From NCBI GenBank assembly GCA_037200005.1, contig JBBCGY010000002.1:124001-188000 (forward strand): a stretch of DNA of 64,000 nucleotides, in the 5' to 3' direction. Every line of letters begins with the position of its first letter. The stretch's first letter is position 1. Position numbers and translations under genes: made by a program. This DNA comes from Alphaproteobacteria bacterium. GTDB taxonomy: Bacteria > Pseudomonadota > Alphaproteobacteria > UBA9219 > RFNS01. Below, piece by piece: positions 34,348 through 42,585 of the stretch. The notes beneath the pieces were generated by a model. The model was not told the DNA's origin. It saw only the letters and a list, made by a program, of their open reading frames with translations, and ran no database searches.

Positions 34348-34791
34348 ATGCCATACTACGAGTCCGTCTTTATTGCGCGGCAGGATATCACCACGCCTCA
34401 GGTCGAAGCGCTGGCCACTGAATTTGCGGAAATCGTCCGCAAGAGCGGGGGCGAAGTGACCAAAACCGAACAATGGGGCCTGCGTAACCTTGCTTATCGC
34501 ATCAAAAAGAACCGCAAGGGACATTATGTCCTGTTCAATATCGATGGCCCTTCGGCCGCAATCCAGGAGCTGGAACGCAATTTGCGCCTGCATGAGGATG
34601 TGCTGCGTTATCTGACGGTCGCTGTCGAAGAGCTTGAGGCCGGGCCTTCGGCCATCATGCGCCGCGATGAGCGCGACGGCGAACGCGGCGAGCGTTTCGA
34701 CCGCAGCGGCCCGCCGCGCCGGGATGGTTCGGGCCGTCCGCCGCGCCATGACCATTCAGCATCCGATACCCCAGAGGAGAACCGGGCATGA
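34348..34791 (+). CDS. rpsF: 30S ribosomal protein S6
   Basis: 147 residues: [19 protein letters not shown], the [20 protein letters not shown] segment and [14 protein letters not shown]-type helix (here [14 protein letters not shown]). An Arg/Asp/Gly-rich tail from about residue 108 is usual in Alphaproteobacteria. The start ATG 34348 follows GGGGAGA; an upstream in-frame start would add 20 unrelated residues. It overlaps rpsR by ATGA. Confidence 0.96.
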   Translation: MPYYESVFIARQDITTPQVEALATEFAEIVRKSGGEVTKTEQWGLRNLAYRIKKNRKGHYVLFNIDGPSAAIQELERNLRLHEDVLRYLTVAVEELEAGPSAIMRRDERDGERGERFDRSGPPRRDGSGRPPRHDHSASDTPEENRA

Positions 34792-35060
34792 GCACCGATA
34801 CCGCAGCAGCAGCAGGCGGCGCTCGCCGCACCGCCTTTTTCCGCCGGCGCAAAAGCTGCCCGTTCAGCAATCCGCAGGCGCCGAAAATCGATTATAAAAA
34901 TCCCAAGCTTTTGGTCCGATATATTTCCGAGCGCGGCAAGATCATGCCGAGCCGGATATCAGCCGTGTCGGTGAAAAAGCAGCGCGAATTGGCCATAGCC
35001 ATCAAGCGCGCGCGGGAATTGGCGCTGTTGCCATATTGCGACAAGAAGGCGGGCGGCTAA
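34788..35060 (+). CDS. rpsR: 30S ribosomal protein S18
   Basis: 90 residues. The Arg-rich start [16 protein letters not shown] is followed by the core [20 protein letters not shown] and the rRNA-binding end [21 protein letters not shown]18 pairs with S6 on the small subunit platform. It is the second gene of the operon, starting inside the rpsF stop. Confidence 0.96.
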   Translation: MSTDTAAAAGGARRTAFFRRRKSCPFSNPQAPKIDYKNPKLLVRYISERGKIMPSRISAVSVKKQRELAIAIKRARELALLPYCDKKAGG

Positions 35061-35076
35061 CCCGCCCTGGCGTTCC

Positions 35077-36087
35077 ATGGATATGGAAGCGATCACTCCC
35101 CCTTCTCCCCTTCCCAGGCGTGGGGTTCAGGGTTTCCTGGCGGCTGTTCTCGCCGGCTTGTTCGCGGGCGTCCTATCGGTCATCGCAATCAGTAGCCAAA
35201 ACAGTTTGCTGCTGTCCGGTTTGGTTCTGATCGTGCCGGTTCCGCTATGCCTGGTTGGGCTTGGGGTCGGCGGCGGCGATGCTATCGTGGCGGCGATGGT
35301 GGCTACGGCGACCATCATGTTCGGGGTCAATGACATCGTCATGACGATGGCGATCGTGGTGGTCTATATTCTGCCCGCGCTTCTTTTGTGCTTACTTGCA
35401 TTGCGTTATCGTTATGACGGCGATAAAAATTTATATTGGTATCCGGCGGGACGGCTGCTGACGGCCGTTGCGGTATATCCGGTGATTGCTTTCGGGCTGT
35501 TATGTTTGTTCGCGGGCAATGGCGGCATAGAGAAAACGCTGCACGATGCTTTCGCGCAGTATTTCGAGCAAATGATCGCCTTCGATAACGATCTGTCGAA
35601 AGCCGACAAGGCCGCGCTCATCGAAAGCATCAAGGCGCCGCTCGATATGCTTATCGCCGTCATGCCTGGGCTGACCATCTCGTTCTGGATGACCGGCATG
35701 ATGGTTTCCGCGATGTGGGCGCAATATGCGCTGACGGCCAATAAGATGGCGTTGCGCCCGACGCCGTGCCTAACGGACCTTGATTTGCCTTACGCGTTGC
35801 TTATTCTGCTGGCCTTAATGGGCTTGATCGGCTTTTTCTTTGTCGGTCCGGCCGCCTATTTCGCCCGCAACACTTTTCTGCCGCTATCGATGCCGTATTT
35901 TTTCGTCGGCATATCGCTGATGCACTTGTGGGCCGGCAAGCGGAGTCATAAGTATCTATGGTTGCTGGGGTTTTATGTGCTGATTATGTTCGGGTGGCCC
36001 GCGATCGTCGTCGCGGCGGTCGGGGTATTGGAGCCATGGCTGCATCTTCGCATAAAAATAAATGGCAAGACTAAAGCAAGCATCTAA
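35077..36087 (+). CDS. DUF2232 membrane protein
   Basis: 336 residues with about eight membrane helices. It belongs by position and character to the YybS-like DUF2232 family found between rpsR and rplI in many Alphaproteobacteria. Helices include LAAVLAGLFAGVLSVIAISS and VVAMVATATI-like stretches, and the last ones VLIMFGWPAIVVAAVGVLEP. Function is unknown. The N-terminus before the first helix is Pro-rich (ITPPSPLPRRGVQ). It sits 16 bases after rpsR and 29 bases before rplI. Confidence 0.85.
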   Translation: MDMEAITPPSPLPRRGVQGFLAAVLAGLFAGVLSVIAISSQNSLLLSGLVLIVPVPLCLVGLGVGGGDAIVAAMVATATIMFGVNDIVMTMAIVVVYILPALLLCLLALRYRYDGDKNLYWYPAGRLLTAVAVYPVIAFGLLCLFAGNGGIEKTLHDAFAQYFEQMIAFDNDLSKADKAALIESIKAPLDMLIAVMPGLTISFWMTGMMVSAMWAQYALTANKMALRPTPCLTDLDLPYALLILLALMGLIGFFFVGPAAYFARNTFLPLSMPYFFVGISLMHLWAGKRSHKYLWLLGFYVLIMFGWPAIVVAAVGVLEPWLHLRIKINGKTKASI

Positions 36088-36116
36088 AGACAACTTGAAA
36101 CACTGGAGAAGATAAC

Positions 36117-36767
36117 ATGATTGAAGTCATTCTTATGGAACGCATCGAGCGTCTCGGACAATTGGGCCAGGTGGTCAAAGTCCGCCCCGGCTACGCGCGC
36201 AATTATCTGTTGCCGGAAAAGAAGGCGCTGCGCGCCACGAAGACGAATATGGAATTCTTCGAGAAGCAGCGCGTTCAGATTGAAGCGCAGAACGCTAAAT
36301 TGCGCGAAGATTCCGAGGCTCAGGCCAAGAATCTAAGCGGCATTTCCGTTCTTATCATCCGTCAGGCGAGCGAAGCCGGACAGCTTTACGGTTCAGTGAC
36401 CGGCCGCGACGTCGCGGAGGCTGCCGCCGAAGCCGGGCATAAGATCGAGCGCCGCACTGTCGAAATCCCCTCGCCGATCAAGACCATCGGCTTGTTCCAG
36501 GTCAAAGTGCGGTTGCATCCGGAAGTGAGCGTGCCGGTCACCGTCAACATCGCCCGCACCGAAGAAGAAGGCAAGATGCAGGCGCAAAAAAGCGCCGCCG
36601 TGAAGGCGAAAGCCGAGGCAGCCGAGGCGGAATCCGCAGCCGCGGTTTTTGCGGAGGCCCCTGCCCCCGCCGCCGAAGCTGCTCCCGCTGCTGAAGACAT
36701 CGAAGCCAAGCCCGCCAAAAAGCGCGCGAGCAAGAAGAAGGCCGACACTGGCGAGGATGCCGCTTAA
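36117..36767 (+). CDS. rplI: 50S ribosomal protein L9 with long C-terminal tail
   Basis: 216 residues against about 150 in the usual protein. The N-terminal RNA-binding domain MIEVILMERIERLGQLGQVV with KPGYARNYLLP-like RPGYARNYLLPEKKALRAT is normal, as are the connecting helix and C domain (GQLYGSVTGRDVAEA, PIKTIGLFQVKVRLHPEVSV). From about residue 150 the protein continues in an Ala/Glu/Lys-rich, low-complexity tail ending KKRASKKKADTGEDAA. Such tails are common in alphaproteobacterial L9. Confidence 0.95.
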   Translation: MIEVILMERIERLGQLGQVVKVRPGYARNYLLPEKKALRATKTNMEFFEKQRVQIEAQNAKLREDSEAQAKNLSGISVLIIRQASEAGQLYGSVTGRDVAEAAAEAGHKIERRTVEIPSPIKTIGLFQVKVRLHPEVSVPVTVNIARTEEEGKMQAQKSAAVKAKAEAAEAESAAAVFAEAPAPAAEAAPAAEDIEAKPAKKRASKKKADTGEDAA

Positions 36768-36780
36768 GAAAGGGAGGGCT

Positions 36781-37008
36781 ATGTCGAAAAGAACGCGACA
36801 GCCCGTAAAAGTGACCATAGGTCCGCACCGGCCCTATCCTCCGGCGCTGACCGAAGGATGTCCTTTCAAAAATGGGGGCGGCTCTTTGGTTGAAGGCGAG
36901 CGTGGCATGGCTCAACATCAATTTAGCGTTGATCCTGAAACGGCAAGGCGGCAAGCTGCCCAGACGCTCGCGCTCCTTCAAAGAAGCCGTAGAACTCCTT
37001 CTCTATAG
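36781..37008 (+). CDS. Small hypothetical protein after rplI
   Basis: 75 residues from MSKRTRQPVKVTIGPHRPYP, with an N-terminal basic part and a helical end DPETARRQAAQTLALLQRSR. An excellent AGGGAGG ribosome site lies just before the ATG, and the gap to rplI is only 13 bases, so it is probably translated in the ribosomal operon. No family is recognised. It has one Cys and no membrane segment. Confidence 0.6.
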   Translation: MSKRTRQPVKVTIGPHRPYPPALTEGCPFKNGGGSLVEGERGMAQHQFSVDPETARRQAAQTLALLQRSRRTPSL

Positions 37009-37150
37009 TTATTCTGGCACACGGCCCTATGCTTCTGTGCCCCAACAACCACACTCATCAATGAATTGTTAAGATTGTGGTCATTTTCTGTTAACCATAA
37101 TCCTAATTCGCGTTAATATTCTGTGCATAACTTGCGTAGGAGACGCTCAG

Positions 37151-38086
37151 TTGGGCAGCGATAAACAATCACAACAGGCGCAACAAAAACGGCCGCAACC
37201 ACAGGCGGGCGCGCCTCTTTTCCCCCATGACCGGCTGATGGCGCTTGTGCAGAGGCTGGCTAAAAGCCAGATCGATCTTCAGCATATCAGATCTATCTTG
37301 CCGGACGAACAGGCCGAAGGAAGCCGCAATAACCTGGCTACCGGCGATGATTGGGACGCGATCAAGGGCGTCTGCGGCTATGGCCGCGATGATTTTGACG
37401 GAGCGGGCGCTCCCCTGCCCCTCACTGCGGCTGAAATTCATCATTTCTGCCGTAATCACCGCGAATGCGACATGAGCCTCGGCGACCAATTCGCCGTCAT
37501 GGACGGCACGTTGCCGGAATCGCTGGAAGCGCTCTATAGCGTATATTCCGGCCAAGCTCGTGTCGACGCGGAATCGACGTTGTTCCTGGCTCAAGCCAGC
37601 GGCGTAACGAGGGTCGCGCGCATGATGGCCGATTTGTTCGCCCTGGGCGGGTTCAATCATGCCGACAAATCGGTATTCTGCGAGGGCCGGGTCTATGCCG
37701 TCGCCGCCGCTTTCGATACCGCCACCGTCATCGACGCGGCGAATCATGAGGCAGCCAAAAGACTGGCGCTTTCCGCCGATCACCCGGATCATCTGCTTCG
37801 CCTCAGTCCGGACGATATCGGCCTCCTTGCCGCCGAGCTCGTGACGCGGCACCGCTGCAACGCCGAAGCGTTCCTTAAGAAAGCCAACCTGCTTGCGGAA
37901 GCGCGGCAGGATGTGAATCGGTTCTCGTCCAAAGAACGGCTGGCCAAAGCGATTCACGAAGGCGATCTGCCGACCGATCTTGCATGGGTCGACCGTTTGC
38001 TCGCCGCTGTCCGCCGGATCATTCCCGCCTTCGCCGGAGATACCAGCGACCACCAGAATCCCGATCGTCATCAAGCCTCGGCATGA
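37151..38086 (+). CDS. Hypothetical protein upstream of hisI
   Basis: 311 residues starting at TTG 37151, supported by AGGAG (37138-37142) 8 bases ahead. A Gln-rich start (SDKQSQQAQQKRPQPQ) is followed by a soluble, mostly helical protein: HDRLMALVQRLAKSQIDLQH, an FCRNHRECDMSLGDQFAVMD segment, and AEAFLKKANLLAEARQDVNR. No known motif is seen. Its stop overlaps the hisI start. Function is unknown. Confidence 0.72.
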   Translation: MGSDKQSQQAQQKRPQPQAGAPLFPHDRLMALVQRLAKSQIDLQHIRSILPDEQAEGSRNNLATGDDWDAIKGVCGYGRDDFDGAGAPLPLTAAEIHHFCRNHRECDMSLGDQFAVMDGTLPESLEALYSVYSGQARVDAESTLFLAQASGVTRVARMMADLFALGGFNHADKSVFCEGRVYAVAAAFDTATVIDAANHEAAKRLALSADHPDHLLRLSPDDIGLLAAELVTRHRCNAEAFLKKANLLAEARQDVNRFSSKERLAKAIHEGDLPTDLAWVDRLLAAVRRIIPAFAGDTSDHQNPDRHQASA

Positions 38087-38457
38087 CAAAAACCGTCTAT
38101 CAAGACAGCGTCATAGAAGATTTCGTATCCAAAATAAAATTCGACGCGCAAGGGCTGGTACCTGCCGTCGCCCAGCAATGGGACACGGGAAAAGTTCTCA
38201 TGCTCGCCTGGATGGACAAGGATGCCGTAGGCGCGACGATGCGCACCGGCGACGTGACTTATTGGTCCCGCGCGCGCCGCGAGCTGTGGCGCAAAGGCGC
38301 GACGTCCGGCCATGTTCAGGAACTACGCGGCATCGTGCTGGATTGCGACGGTGACGCCCTTCTGCTGCAGGTCGATCAAACCGGCCCCGCCTGCCATACC
38401 GGCGCGGCAAGCTGCTTTTTTACCGTAACGGCGGGAATGCCTGGGGAAGTTTCGTAA
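38083..38457 (+). CDS. hisI: Phosphoribosyl-AMP cyclohydrolase HisI
   Basis: 124 residues. LVPAVAQQWDTGKVLMLAWM opens the domain; the metal ligands are in LDCDGDALLLQVDQTGPACH and HTGAASCFF (Asp-x-Asp-x-Asp replaced here by DCDGD, plus two Cys and a His). It opens the adenine ring of PR-AMP in histidine synthesis. The GATSGH and YWSRARRELW motifs fit. The ATG at 38083 overlaps the preceding stop (ATGA); an upstream extension of the frame is unrelated in sequence. No other his gene is in the window. Confidence 0.95.
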   Translation: MTKTVYQDSVIEDFVSKIKFDAQGLVPAVAQQWDTGKVLMLAWMDKDAVGATMRTGDVTYWSRARRELWRKGATSGHVQELRGIVLDCDGDALLLQVDQTGPACHTGAASCFFTVTAGMPGEVS

Positions 38458-38553
38458 AATTTTTGCCGCGCAACATGGGACGGCATCCGCTATAATCGGC
38501 ATGGATAATCCCTCTCGCTGTTTGCAAAGAAAACCCCGGCAAGAAATACTCCA

Positions 38554-39519
38554 ATGACAAAAATATTCCGTGCCATCGCCCCCCTGCTCATCCTCGCGTG
38601 CCTTGCGTCCTGCAAGCCGGACGGGGAAAAGGTCAACGGTTATGTCGAAGGAGAATTCGTCCGCATGGCGCCTTCCTCCGGCGGCATTCTGCAAACACTT
38701 TCGGTCGAGCGCGGCGATAAGGTCAAAACCGGCGATCCTCTCTTCTCGCTTGACCTTACATCCCTCAAAGCCGCGCGCGATTCTGCCGACGCGGCGCTAA
38801 GAGAGGCCGAGGCCAACTGGAAAGACCTTACCAAGGGTCTGCGCCCGGAGGAGATCGAAGTTATTATCCAGCAAAAAGCCCAGGCGCAGGCGGTGCTGGA
38901 TAATGCCGAAAAGCAATTCGCGCGGTCGGAGTCGTTGGTCAGGAAAAATGCCGGCAGCGCCATGCAGCGTGACGCCGACAAAGCGGCATTCGAAAGTGCG
39001 CAGGCGCGGATGATCGAACTGGAGGCGCAGCTGAAAGTGGCGGGACTGGCGGGACGCGAGGACCGTCTGGCCGCGGCGAACGCCGTCATCGACGCCGCGC
39101 GCAACAATCTTGCCGAGGCCGAAAAACGATTGATCGAGGCGCATCCTGAAGCTCTCGCCGCCGCGCAGGTGGAGGATACGTTCTATCGCCCCGGCGAATT
39201 CGTGGCGGCGGGATCGCCGGTCGTAAGCCTGCTGCCGCCGGAAAACGTGAAACTGCGCTTCTTCGTCCCCGAAAAAACGCTGCCGAAAATCCATCCCGGC
39301 AAAAAAATAACCGTCACCTGCGACGGCTGCAAGGAACCCATCACGGCCGACGTCAGCTATATCTCAAATCAGTCGGAATTCACTCCGCCCGTTATCTACA
39401 GCGTGGAATCGCGCGACAAACTTGTCTTCCTCATTGAAGCGAAGCCCGAAAGTTTTCACCCGGAACTGAGGCCCGGCCTACCGGTCGATATCACCCTCGA
39501 AAAAGACGATGCGCCATGA
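38554..39519 (+). CDS. HlyD/YbhG-type membrane-fusion lipoprotein
   Basis: 321 residues. The signal LLILACLASCK carries a lipobox with Cys near residue 20. A biotinyl-lipoyl-like half (GGILQTLSVERGDKVKTGDP), a long coiled-coil hairpin (about 70-190, Ala/Glu/Arg-rich) and a beta-barrel end (FYRPGEFVAAGSPVVSL) follow. It is the periplasmic adaptor of the ABC exporter encoded next (ATGA overlap). A -10 like TATAAT occurs near 38490 upstream. Confidence 0.88.
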   Translation: MTKIFRAIAPLLILACLASCKPDGEKVNGYVEGEFVRMAPSSGGILQTLSVERGDKVKTGDPLFSLDLTSLKAARDSADAALREAEANWKDLTKGLRPEEIEVIIQQKAQAQAVLDNAEKQFARSESLVRKNAGSAMQRDADKAAFESAQARMIELEAQLKVAGLAGREDRLAAANAVIDAARNNLAEAEKRLIEAHPEALAAAQVEDTFYRPGEFVAAGSPVVSLLPPENVKLRFFVPEKTLPKIHPGKKITVTCDGCKEPITADVSYISNQSEFTPPVIYSVESRDKLVFLIEAKPESFHPELRPGLPVDITLEKDDAP

Positions 39520-40442
39520 TGGGCGAAAACATCATCGACGTGCATGGTTTGACCAAGAGATATAACGGCCATGCGGTCGTCGATCATGCGAGCATCGCCG
39601 TGCCTAAGGGGCGCATCTACGGATTTCTCGGCGCGAACGGCAGCGGCAAGACAACGACCATCCGCATGCTGTGCGGCCTTCTCACGCCCGACGAGGGCGA
39701 AGGCACATGTCTGGGCCTTGATCTGCGCCGGAACGCGATGGAAATACGCAGCCGCGTCGGCTACATGACGCAGAAATTCAGCTATTGGGAAGATTTGACC
39801 GTACGCGAGAATTTGAGCTTCGTCGCCACGATGTACGGGCTTGATCGCCCTGATGACCGCGTCAACGAAGCTTTGGAAGGCCTGGGACTTCAGAAACGCG
39901 ACAATCAGCTGGCGGGCACGCTTTCGGGCGGCTGGAAGCAGCGGCTCGCGCTGGCCGCCTGCATCATGCACGATCCGGCGCTGCTGCTTCTCGACGAGCC
40001 GACGGCGGGCGTCGATCCGCAGGCGCGGCGCGAATTCTGGGACGAAATCCATCGCCTCGCCGCCAAGGGCATCACCGTTCTCGTCAGCACGCACTATATG
40101 GACGAAGCCGAGCGCTGCCATGAGATCATCTATATGTCGCAGGGCAGGATCATCACGCGGGGCACCGTTCCCGATGTCATCCGCCATGCGGGCCTCGTCA
40201 CCTGGACGGTAAAGGGGGAAAACCTCATGAGCCTCATGGCGATTCTGGAAAAAGACCCCGCCGTTAGCACTGTCGCCGCCTTCAGCGACAGCCTGCATGT
40301 GAGCGGCATAGACGAGCAGACGCTCGACAGGGCCATCGCGCCGTTTCGCGAAGGGCGAGGCTATGCATGGGTGAAGACGGAAACGCGGCTGGAGGACGTT
40401 TTCATCCATTACATGGCCGGAATGAAGAAGGAGGCCGCGTGA
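39516..40442 (+). CDS. ABC-2 type exporter ATP-binding protein
   Basis: 308 residues. Walker A GANGSGKTTTI, Q-loop YMTQKFSYW, ABC signature LSGGWKQRLALAA, Walker B LLLLDEPTAGVDPQ and the H-loop STHYMDEAERC are all intact. It is of the multidrug/antibiotic exporter subfamily (DrrA/YbhF-like), with a C-terminal regulatory extension to EKDPAVSTVAAFSD. It powers the permease next door. It is in an overlapping operon with the adaptor and the permease. Confidence 0.93.
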   Translation: MMGENIIDVHGLTKRYNGHAVVDHASIAVPKGRIYGFLGANGSGKTTTIRMLCGLLTPDEGEGTCLGLDLRRNAMEIRSRVGYMTQKFSYWEDLTVRENLSFVATMYGLDRPDDRVNEALEGLGLQKRDNQLAGTLSGGWKQRLALAACIMHDPALLLLDEPTAGVDPQARREFWDEIHRLAAKGITVLVSTHYMDEAERCHEIIYMSQGRIITRGTVPDVIRHAGLVTWTVKGENLMSLMAILEKDPAVSTVAAFSDSLHVSGIDEQTLDRAIAPFREGRGYAWVKTETRLEDVFIHYMAGMKKEAA

Positions 40443-41575
40443 AGAGCGGATTCTCCCTGCGCCGCGTTCGCGCCGTGATGGTGAAGGAATTCACCCAGCT
40501 GAGGCGGGACCGCACCACCTTCTCGATGATCCTGTTCGTGCCGCTGATGCAGCTCATTTTGTTCGGTTACGCCATCGACACCGATCCGAGGCACCTGCCC
40601 ACCGCCGTGCTGGTGCGCGACGGTTCCGAATTCGCGCGCACCTTCGTCGCGGGGCTGGAGAATTCCGGCTATTTCTCCATCGACCATCGCGTCGGATCGG
40701 AGGAGGAAGCGCGGCTTCTCCTGCAGCGCGGCGAGGTGCAGTTTGCCGTCACCATCCCCGAAAATTTCGGGCGCGAGCTTGTGCGTGGCGCAAGGCCGCA
40801 GGTGCTCGTGGAGGCCGACGCGACCGACCCCGTCGCCATCGGCGGCGCGCTCGGCGCCGTGGGAGGCGTGATGGATACAGCACTGCGACATGATCTCAAG
40901 GGGACGATTTCCTCTCTCCGGGAAAAAGCCGGGCCAGTCGATGTCGTGCTCCATCGCAGCTATAACCCCGAGGGGCTGTCGCGCTATAACGTCGTGCCCG
41001 GCTTGATGGGGGTCGTGCTGACCATGACGGGCATCATGATGACGGCGCTGTCCATTACGCGCGAGCGCGAGCGCGGTACGATGGAGAATCTGCTCGCCAT
41101 GCCCGCCAGGCCGATCGAGGTGATGGCGGGCAAGATCGCGCCCTATGTGATGATCGGTTATATCCAGTCCGCCATCATCGTGCTGGCGGCGAAGCTGTTG
41201 TTCAGCGTGCCCATGCTGGGAAGCCTGTGGCTGCTTTCCGCCGTCCTGATCGTTTTTATTTCCTGCAATCTCGCGCTCGGCTTCACCCTCTCGGCGAATG
41301 CCGGAAATCAGATGCAGGCGATGCAAATGTCGATGATGATGACGCTGCCCTCGATTCTGCTGTCGGGCTATATCTTCCCGTTTCGAGGTATGCCGCTGTG
41401 GGCGCAGGCTATCGGCAGTATGCTGCCCGTTACCTATTTCATGCGCATCGTGCGCGGGGTTCTTCTGAAGGGGAACGGGTTCGAGGAAATATGGCCAAAC
41501 CTATGGCCGCTCTTCATCTTTCTGGCGGCCATTACCTCTTTTGCGATGAAACGCTACAAGCGCACGCTGGATTAG
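40439..41575 (+). CDS. ABC-2 type exporter permease
   Basis: 378 residues of the YbhR/YbhS type. Basic start RRVRAVMVKEFTQLRRDRTT, one membrane helix, a large extracytoplasmic domain (about 45-175), then five C-terminal helices including MGVVLTMTGIMMTALSITRE-type and the motif RERGTMENLLAMPARPIEVM. The GTG at 40439 overlaps the ATPase stop; reading further upstream lies inside that gene. With a single permease gene present, it probably forms a homodimer. Confidence 0.92.
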   Translation: MKSGFSLRRVRAVMVKEFTQLRRDRTTFSMILFVPLMQLILFGYAIDTDPRHLPTAVLVRDGSEFARTFVAGLENSGYFSIDHRVGSEEEARLLLQRGEVQFAVTIPENFGRELVRGARPQVLVEADATDPVAIGGALGAVGGVMDTALRHDLKGTISSLREKAGPVDVVLHRSYNPEGLSRYNVVPGLMGVVLTMTGIMMTALSITRERERGTMENLLAMPARPIEVMAGKIAPYVMIGYIQSAIIVLAAKLLFSVPMLGSLWLLSAVLIVFISCNLALGFTLSANAGNQMQAMQMSMMMTLPSILLSGYIFPFRGMPLWAQAIGSMLPVTYFMRIVRGVLLKGNGFEEIWPNLWPLFIFLAAITSFAMKRYKRTLD

Positions 41576-41580
41576 CGGCC

Positions 41581-42570
41581 TCAGCGCACCATCTGCTTGA
41601 AGTGGTTCCAGATCACGGTGCCGGAGTCGATATCCATATTGCTGCGGCCGATGATCATTTCGGCTATGGGCGATGACAGTCCCGGCCACATATGGCCGCC
41701 ATGATCGATGACATAGAAACTCGACGTCGTATTCGCGAAGCAATCTCCACGGCTATCCAGGCGGACGGTCGAATTGTCCCGTTTGTGAAGATTTGGCAAT
41801 CTGGTTTCGACGACGCGGGAATCGCAGCGCGCGTTATCGGCCCAGAATTCGAAGCTTTCCGCCGCGCTAAGCATGATCGGATCGTCGGATTTGCCCCTGC
41901 TCCCTCCGCCATTCTGCGGGCCGCCGTTAAAATTGAAAAACTTGTCTTCCGTGCCGTTGACGGCGATCCACGGCACCGCTTTATCCGGATGGCATTGCGC
42001 CTGCTGCAACACGGGCAGCGCCGCGACGACATAACCGCCGCCTGCGAGAAGATGCGCTTTATGGCAGGCAAAATTTTCTGTCATCAAACCGCCGTTCGAC
42101 GCCCCGATCATGAACACTTGGTTCGGATTGGCCGCATAACGGTTGACGGCCACGGTGATCAGCCGTTCCAGGAATTTGATATCGTCGGCGGTCGAGGGCT
42201 TGCCGCTCACGACCTTATGCCGTCCGTCGTTCCAGTGGCCGCCGTCGGCGGCGTCCGGCGCGATCAGGATGAATCGCTCCGATTGGGCAAGCACCGGCAG
42301 GCTGGTCTGTTTCCAGACCTTGCGCCCGCTTTGCGTTCCGCCATGCAGCAGGATGACGACCGGAAACGGCCCGCCGCCGGGCGGACGGTAAAACAGGTAA
42401 CTGCGCGGAATGCCCTCAACCTCGATGGAATCTTTTTGCGCGGTGCGCAGCGATCCTTTGTCCGGAAATCGAATATCGTCATTCTGGCGCGGGGCGGCAT
42501 AAGCATAGAAAGGCGTCATGGCCGATATCGCCATGAGAATGAGCGCCGTCATGACATGGATATGCCGCAT
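41581..42570 (-). CDS. Secreted PHB-depolymerase/feruloyl-esterase family hydrolase
   Basis: 329 residues. A signal peptide (LILMAISAMTPFYAYA) is followed by an alpha/beta hydrolase of the LpqC/Esterase_PHB type: oxyanion region FPVVILLHGGTQ, nucleophile Ser in MIGASNGGLM, Asp within NGTED, and His in VIDHGGHMWPG. Four or more Cys suggest disulphides. The substrate could be a polyhydroxyalkanoate or a phenolic ester. It lies 15 bases downstream of the giant OmpA-like gene, so the two may be co-transcribed. Confidence 0.86.
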   Translation of the reverse strand: MRHIHVMTALILMAISAMTPFYAYAAPRQNDDIRFPDKGSLRTAQKDSIEVEGIPRSYLFYRPPGGGPFPVVILLHGGTQSGRKVWKQTSLPVLAQSERFILIAPDAADGGHWNDGRHKVVSGKPSTADDIKFLERLITVAVNRYAANPNQVFMIGASNGGLMTENFACHKAHLLAGGGYVVAALPVLQQAQCHPDKAVPWIAVNGTEDKFFNFNGGPQNGGGSRGKSDDPIMLSAAESFEFWADNARCDSRVVETRLPNLHKRDNSTVRLDSRGDCFANTTSSFYVIDHGGHMWPGLSSPIAEMIIGRSNMDIDSGTVIWNHFKQMVR

Positions 42571-42585
42571 GATGCTATCGGTGAT

